Assembly: GCA_021820785.1 (NCBI GenBank)
Contig: JAKADE010000100.1
Location: forward strand, 1 to 8,400
DNA length: 8,400 bases
Reading direction: 5' to 3'
Source of the DNA: Pseudomonadota bacterium
GTDB taxonomy: Bacteria > Pseudomonadota > Gammaproteobacteria > Steroidobacterales > Steroidobacteraceae
Notes under the pieces: generated by a model
Told to the model about the DNA's origin: nothing
Seen by the model: the letters and a program-made list of their open reading frames with translations, nothing else
The model's database searches: none
Translations under genes and position numbers: made by a program
Shown here: positions 4,681-8,400 of the stretch, piece by piece
Numbering within the stretch: position 1 is the first letter of the stretch
How the letters are laid out: each line of letters begins with the position of its first letter

Positions 4681-6443
4681 GCAACGGATCCCGCCGGTAT
4701 CTGTGGCGGGAAGCGCTCGGGGTGCTCCGCGGCGAGGTGTCGCCGTACGTGGCCCTGCGGCTCGCGGAAGTGCTCCTGCTGGTGCTGTTCGGGGCTGCGA
4801 TGAACGCACTGGCGCCCCTGGCGTTGAAGTGGATCGTCGACGGGTTGAGTGCAGAGGGTCGGGTTCCACTGACGGCCGGTGCGCTCGTGGGACTCTATGC
4901 CGCCAGTCAATGGCTCGGACGCTCGAGCGCAGAACTGCGTGCGCTGCGGTACGCGAGGGCGGAGCGGCGCATGATCAGAACGTTCACCGAACGGCTGTTC
5001 GCGCATGTGCTGTGCCTGCCGTTGCGTTATCACCTCGTTCGACAGACCGGCGCGGTCAGCCAGACCATTGAAAACGGGCTCGAAGGGGCGCGGCTGATCC
5101 TGCATCACCTGGTGTTTACCGTTCTGCCGGTGTGTGCCGAGCTGCTCCTGGCTGCCTACGTGCTCGATCGATTGCGCCAGCCGGTGTTCCTCGGACTTTT
5201 TTGTGGCGCCGCGCTCTGCTACGCGGTGGTGTTCGGCCGCTCTGCCCGGCGCATCGGCGACAGCGCTCGCGACGCGGCTGCGACCCGCGTGGCGGCGGGG
5301 GCGGTCCTGACCGACGGGTTGTTGAACTTCGAGACGGTGAAGGCGTTCGGGGCGGAGCGGCTCGTAACGGGCAAAGCCGGGCGAGCACTCGAGCACAGCG
5401 AGGCGGCGTGGGTGCACTTCTATCGGCGCTATGCGCGCAACGGGCTGGCGGTGGCTGCGGTGTTTGCGATGTTCCTGGCGGTGACCCTGAGCTGTGCGCT
5501 GCATGCGGTGCGCGCCGGGACCCTCACGGTCGGGGGTTTCGTGCTCGTCAATACGTACATGCTGCAGTTGGTCCGGCCGGCGGAGATGCTCGGCTTCGCG
5601 GTGCAGGGGTTTGCGCAGGGCACAGCGCTGCTCGAGAAGGCGATGGCGCTGCTGGCGGTCGCTCCGGAGCCGGTGGGCGGCGCGTTGCTGCCGGATACCC
5701 TTGCGGGGACGCTTGAGTTCGATCGGGTGACGTTGCGCTACGCCCCCGAACGGGCAGCGCTCGAGGCCGTGAGCTTCACGGTTGCCGCCGGCTCGACGCT
5801 CGGCATCGTCGGCCAGAGCGGCTCGGGCAAGTCTTCCATCGTGAGATTGCTGCTGCGGCTGATCGAACCGGAGAGTGGCGAGATCCGGCTCGGCGGACTC
5901 GCATTGAACGGGATCGCGCCGCAGGCCCTGCGCAGTGCGATCGCCGTGGTGCCTCAGGACGTCGTGCTGTTCGATGATTCGATAGAGTTCAACATCGCGG
6001 TCGCAAAACCGCGGGCGAGCCGCGAAGAGGTCCGCCAGGCGGCGCATATTGCGCAGCTCGAGGAGTTCATCGCCACGCTGCCGGATGGATACGATACGGT
6101 CGTTGGCGAGCGCGGGCTGCGGATCTCGGGCGGAGAGCGTCAACGGATTGCGATTGCGCGGGCGGCGCTGCGCCGCCCGCTCGTGTATGTGTTCGATGAG
6201 GCGACTGCGGCGCTAGACAGCCGGACCGAGCAGGCGGTTCTGGCCAGCCTGCGTGCGATGGCGGGGGCGGCGACTACGGTGCTGATCGCTCACCGCCTGG
6301 CAAGCGTCGTGCACGCCGAGTGCATCCTGGTGCTGCACGCGGGAAGGGTTGTCGAGTGCGGCCGCCACGAGGCGCTGCTGCAGGCCGGAGGGCGGTACGC
6401 GCTGTTGTGGGCGACGCAGCGACCGGGTGCGGCGTCGGCCTGA
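4677..6443 (+). CDS. Lasso peptide ABC exporter D (fused permease and ATPase)
   Basis: A 588-residue half-transporter of the ABCB/McjD type, expected to work as an inner-membrane homodimer that exports the mature lasso peptide and gives self-immunity. Residues about 25-325 hold the membrane domain, with hydrophobic helices near 28-55, 66-82, 145-163, 168-187, 257-278 and 285-300. The nucleotide-binding domain has Walker A GQSGSGKSS (379-387), Q-loop Q427, signature SGGER (484-488), Walker B VYVFDEA (503-509) and switch His539. All motifs are intact. The NBD is closest in style to Atm1/HMT1-type exporters, so family membership alone would not prove a peptide substrate; the neighbours do. The start GTG 4677 overlaps the preceding stop and lies behind a strong hairpin. 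Placing D before B and C is unusual; in mcj and cap clusters D is last. Confidence 0.9.
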   Translation: MSNGSRRYLWREALGVLRGEVSPYVALRLAEVLLLVLFGAAMNALAPLALKWIVDGLSAEGRVPLTAGALVGLYAASQWLGRSSAELRALRYARAERRMIRTFTERLFAHVLCLPLRYHLVRQTGAVSQTIENGLEGARLILHHLVFTVLPVCAELLLAAYVLDRLRQPVFLGLFCGAALCYAVVFGRSARRIGDSARDAAATRVAAGAVLTDGLLNFETVKAFGAERLVTGKAGRALEHSEAAWVHFYRRYARNGLAVAAVFAMFLAVTLSCALHAVRAGTLTVGGFVLVNTYMLQLVRPAEMLGFAVQGFAQGTALLEKAMALLAVAPEPVGGALLPDTLAGTLEFDRVTLRYAPERAALEAVSFTVAAGSTLGIVGQSGSGKSSIVRLLLRLIEPESGEIRLGGLALNGIAPQALRSAIAVVPQDVVLFDDSIEFNIAVAKPRASREEVRQAAHIAQLEEFIATLPDGYDTVVGERGLRISGGERQRIAIARAALRRPLVYVFDEATAALDSRTEQAVLASLRAMAGAATTVLIAHRLASVVHAECILVLHAGRVVECGRHEALLQAGGRYALLWATQRPGAASA

Positions 6444-6586
6444 GACGCACGCAGCCGGGCCTATCGGTTGGCGTATCTGCGCAAAGACGCCGCCATTGAC
6501 GCTGCAGGGCATCGCGCGGCCGTGTTACAGATGTACACGAGGGCGGCGGAGCCCGGCGGTCGGGTCTGGCGGGACACGGGAGGCAC

Positions 6587-7309
6587 ATGCAGCAGGGCAG
6601 GGAATCGGAGCGGATCGAGCCGTATTGGTTGGCGCACCACGTCCATCTGGCCTTGTGCGGCCCTCACGCGGTCCTGATGGATCTGCGGCGCAACCGCTAC
6701 CTCGCTGTACAGCCAGCAGCGCGGCTCTCGGGGTGGATCGGGGCATGGCCGCTGCCGGCCCCGACGGTGCTCGGGTCTCCTCCGGCGGTCCTCGGGCGGC
6801 TGATCGAGCACGGAATGGTGGTGGGCGAGCGCGGCTCGGGTCACGCCGCGACGCCGATCGCGATCGAATCGCCGCAGCGCACGCTGCTCGAATTCGATTT
6901 CGATGCACCGCCGCGACCGAGCGGGCGCGACCTGCGACGCGCGGCCTGGGCCTGCGCGGCAGCGGCGAGCGCCCTGAAGCTTCGGCCGATGTACTCGGTG
7001 ATCGCGCAGACCCGCAGGGCTCGCCCGGCGGATGCTGCGCCGGATGCGCAGTTCGATGTCGGGCACGCGCAAGCCCTGGTGCGCCGCTTCGTGCATCTGC
7101 GGCCGTGGTTCTACAGCGCGCGCGGAGCCTGTCTGCTCGACTCGCTGGCGCTCGTGACCTTTCTCGCGCAGTACGGGCTGTACCCGCATTGGGTCTTTGG
7201 CGTGCGAACTGCGCCGTTTCATGCACATTGCTGGGTGCAGTACGGGGCGGTTCTCTTCAATGACGCGCCGGACCGCGTGCGTCAGTACTCGCCCATTCTG
7301 AGAGTCTGA
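6587..7309 (+). CDS. Lasso peptide leader peptidase B2 (RRE domain fused to transglutaminase-like protease)
   Basis: A 240-residue paralogue of B1. Residues about 12-95 make the leader-binding RRE (HLALCGPHAVLMDLRRNRYLAV block). Residues about 150-240 form the cysteine protease, with likely triad C182 (in GACLLDSLAL), H214 (in FHAHCWVQ) and D226 (in LFNDAPDR), again 32 and 12 residues apart as in McjB. It ends DRVRQYSPILRV, equivalent to DRIRSFVPIMVI of B1. Outside the C-terminal third the two differ widely, so they are not a recent duplication. The start ATG 6587 has GGGAGG three bases upstream. A 143-nt gap separates it from D, and C2 starts two bases after its stop. It would remove the leader of a lasso precursor; whether that is A1 or one outside the window is unknown. 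Confidence 0.93.
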   Translation: MQQGRESERIEPYWLAHHVHLALCGPHAVLMDLRRNRYLAVQPAARLSGWIGAWPLPAPTVLGSPPAVLGRLIEHGMVVGERGSGHAATPIAIESPQRTLLEFDFDAPPRPSGRDLRRAAWACAAAASALKLRPMYSVIAQTRRARPADAAPDAQFDVGHAQALVRRFVHLRPWFYSARGACLLDSLALVTFLAQYGLYPHWVFGVRTAPFHAHCWVQYGAVLFNDAPDRVRQYSPILRV

Positions 7310-7311
7310 TC

Positions 7312-8400
7312 GTGTTCCGCTACCTCGTGTTCATCTGGGACCATGAAGACGCTGCAGCGCGTGCACAGGCGCAGGGGCTGCTCGAGCGGCTGCGGCGGCA
7401 GGCCGACGAGTGGCGATTGGTCGGTCAGGGGGCGGGCTTCGAGGTGCGCTGCGCCGGCGAGTGGCGTGCAGGCGATGCCGCACGGCCCCTCGCGGGCGGG
7501 CAGGGTGTGGTGCTCGGGACATTGTTCAAGTCCGACGGCGAGGGCGTGTCCCGACCGGCACCGGCGGCGTTTGACGCAGCGGAGAGCCGTGCAACTGCAT
7601 CCTCCGGAGGCCGCCGTCTCCTGGAGCGCTACTGGGGCCGATACATCGCGGTGCTCCGTGAGCCGGATACGGGCAGCATCTGCGTCCTGCGTGATCCGTC
7701 GGCCGGATTGCCGTGCTACACAACCCGGCTCGGCGCAATTGACGTGTATTGTTCCTCCATCGGCGACGTGCTGTCGATGCGCAGCGAACCGTTCCAGGTG
7801 GACTGGGCGTATGTGGCGGCCTGTCTGAGCCTCGTGCGGGAACACAGTCGGCGCACCGGGCTCGAGGGCGTCTCGCAGCTGGTGGGCGGGGAGTCCGCGC
7901 GCCATCACGGCGGTTCGGTTCTGAGAGTGTGTCACTGGGACCCGCTCGAGATTGCGGCGGCGGCACCGATCGAAGGCACCGGGGCCGCCGAGCGCCTCGG
8001 TCGCTGCACCCGGGAAGTGGTGCGCGCCTGGAGCGCATGCTTCGAGAAGGTGTTGGTGTCTCTTTCCGGCGGGCTCGATTCCTCCATCGTGCTCGCGGCG
8101 CTCGCCGGCGCCGCGGTACCTCGGCTGGAGTGCTTCCACTACTATCCGCCGCACACCGATCTCGACGAACGGTGCTATGCACGCCTCGCGGCTGCGTCCG
8201 CCGGCCTTGGCCTCATCGAGCGCATCCGGCCGCTCGGCATCGACCTCGGCCCGTTGCGCGCGCTCGCCCCGAGCGCCGAGCCCACCAATTATCTGTTCTA
8301 TCTGGAACACAGTCGCCGCGAGGCGGCGCTCGCCGCTGAGCGCGGTGCGGTCGCACTGTTCATCGGTTACGGCGGGGACCAACTCTTCTACCAGGAGCGC
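7312..8400 (+). CDS. Lasso peptide cyclase C2 (asparagine synthetase-like), runs off the right edge
   Basis: An open frame from GTG 7312 with no stop through 8400 (363 codons so far; such cyclases are usually near 600). It is missed by callers that need a stop codon. The N-terminal glutaminase-like domain (about 1-215) has RYWGRYIAVL and VLRDPSAGLPCY blocks but starts MFRY with no Cys2, so it does not hydrolyse glutamine; lasso cyclases use the substrate's own amine. The PP-loop SGGLDSS (252-258) binds ATP, and IGYGGDQLF (351-359) is the second conserved block. TDLDERCYARLAA (about 284-296) follows the PP-loop domain and shows what C1 has lost beyond its GPAED end. It is spaced two bases from B2, so translation is coupled. 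Function: adenylates the ring Asp/Glu and forms the macrolactam. It is the only cyclase here that could still be functional. Confidence 0.92.
   Translation, partial: MFRYLVFIWDHEDAAARAQAQGLLERLRRQADEWRLVGQGAGFEVRCAGEWRAGDAARPLAGGQGVVLGTLFKSDGEGVSRPAPAAFDAAESRATASSGGRRLLERYWGRYIAVLREPDTGSICVLRDPSAGLPCYTTRLGAIDVYCSSIGDVLSMRSEPFQVDWAYVAACLSLVREHSRRTGLEGVSQLVGGESARHHGGSVLRVCHWDPLEIAAAAPIEGTGAAERLGRCTREVVRAWSACFEKVLVSLSGGLDSSIVLAALAGAAVPRLECFHYYPPHTDLDERCYARLAAASAGLGLIERIRPLGIDLGPLRALAPSAEPTNYLFYLEHSRREAALAAERGAVALFIGYGGDQLFYQER

Noticed and set aside
4440..6143. 567-codon open frame on the minus strand
   Set aside because: It is the antisense shadow of the GC-rich exporter gene, whose plus-strand frame has all ABC motifs; the antisense protein is Arg/His/Gln-rich with no domain pattern.
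6349..7263. 304-codon plus-strand frame overlapping exporter end and B2
   Set aside because: Arg/Ala/Gly-rich, no recognisable domain, and out of frame with the clearly homologous B2 peptidase.
7282..8382. 366-codon minus-strand open frame at the right end
   Set aside because: Shadow of the plus-strand cyclase C2, which carries SGGLDSS and IGYGGDQLF; long antisense frames are expected at this GC content.

Overview
The window looks like accessory DNA from a GC-rich proteobacterium. A gammaproteobacterium of the Xanthomonas/Lysobacter/Rhodanobacter type is my best guess. It rests on the style of lasso-peptide genes and on a REP-associated-transposase-like protein with a DnaA-type C-terminus; nothing here fixes the taxonomy. 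The main content is two lasso-peptide gene sets arranged head to head around a control region, with an IS3-family insertion sequence at the left edge.

Layout. (1) About 1-1251: an IS3-family element (orfA, orfB, a frameshift site and an SD-sequestering hairpin). Its left tip lies just before the window. (2) About 1249-3052, minus strand: lasso set 1, read right to left. It holds a short precursor gene (2921-3013), a stem-loop, an intact RRE-peptidase fusion (B1, 2140-2847) and a cyclase gene (C1) cut in half by the IS. The inverted-repeat end of the IS supplies the stop codon of the cut gene. (3) About 3053-3645: intergenic control region with a -35-like box and two 13-bp direct repeats 21 bp apart. 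(4) 3646-8400, plus strand: lasso set 2, a tightly packed operon. It starts with a RAYT (Y1-transposase-like) protein that has lost its HUH histidines and probably its catalytic tyrosine and carries a DnaA domain IV-like DNA-binding module. An ABC exporter (D) overlaps it by 4 bp, followed by a second RRE-peptidase (B2) and a second cyclase (C2, running off the right edge).

How it may work. The precursor A1 has the leader ending typical of proteobacterial lasso precursors (LGxxSxET-[KR]-G) and a predicted core GTPGSATEQGVIVGFDPR, closed by a Gly1-Glu8 lactam. B1/B2 would bind the leader through the RRE and cleave it. C1/C2 would adenylate Glu8 and close the ring. D would export the product and give self-immunity. 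Set 1 has a precursor and a peptidase but only half a cyclase and no exporter. Set 2 has exporter, peptidase and cyclase but no precursor that I can find in the window. The two halves are therefore complementary, and the set 2 enzymes could rescue A1; this is inference. Set 1 is visibly less GC-rich than set 2 and its proteins are diverged, so the sets look like separate acquisitions rather than a recent duplication.

The most unusual points are the apparently dead transposase/DnaA-like protein heading a lasso operon, the new precursor, and the IS that splits a cyclase exactly at its PP-loop half.
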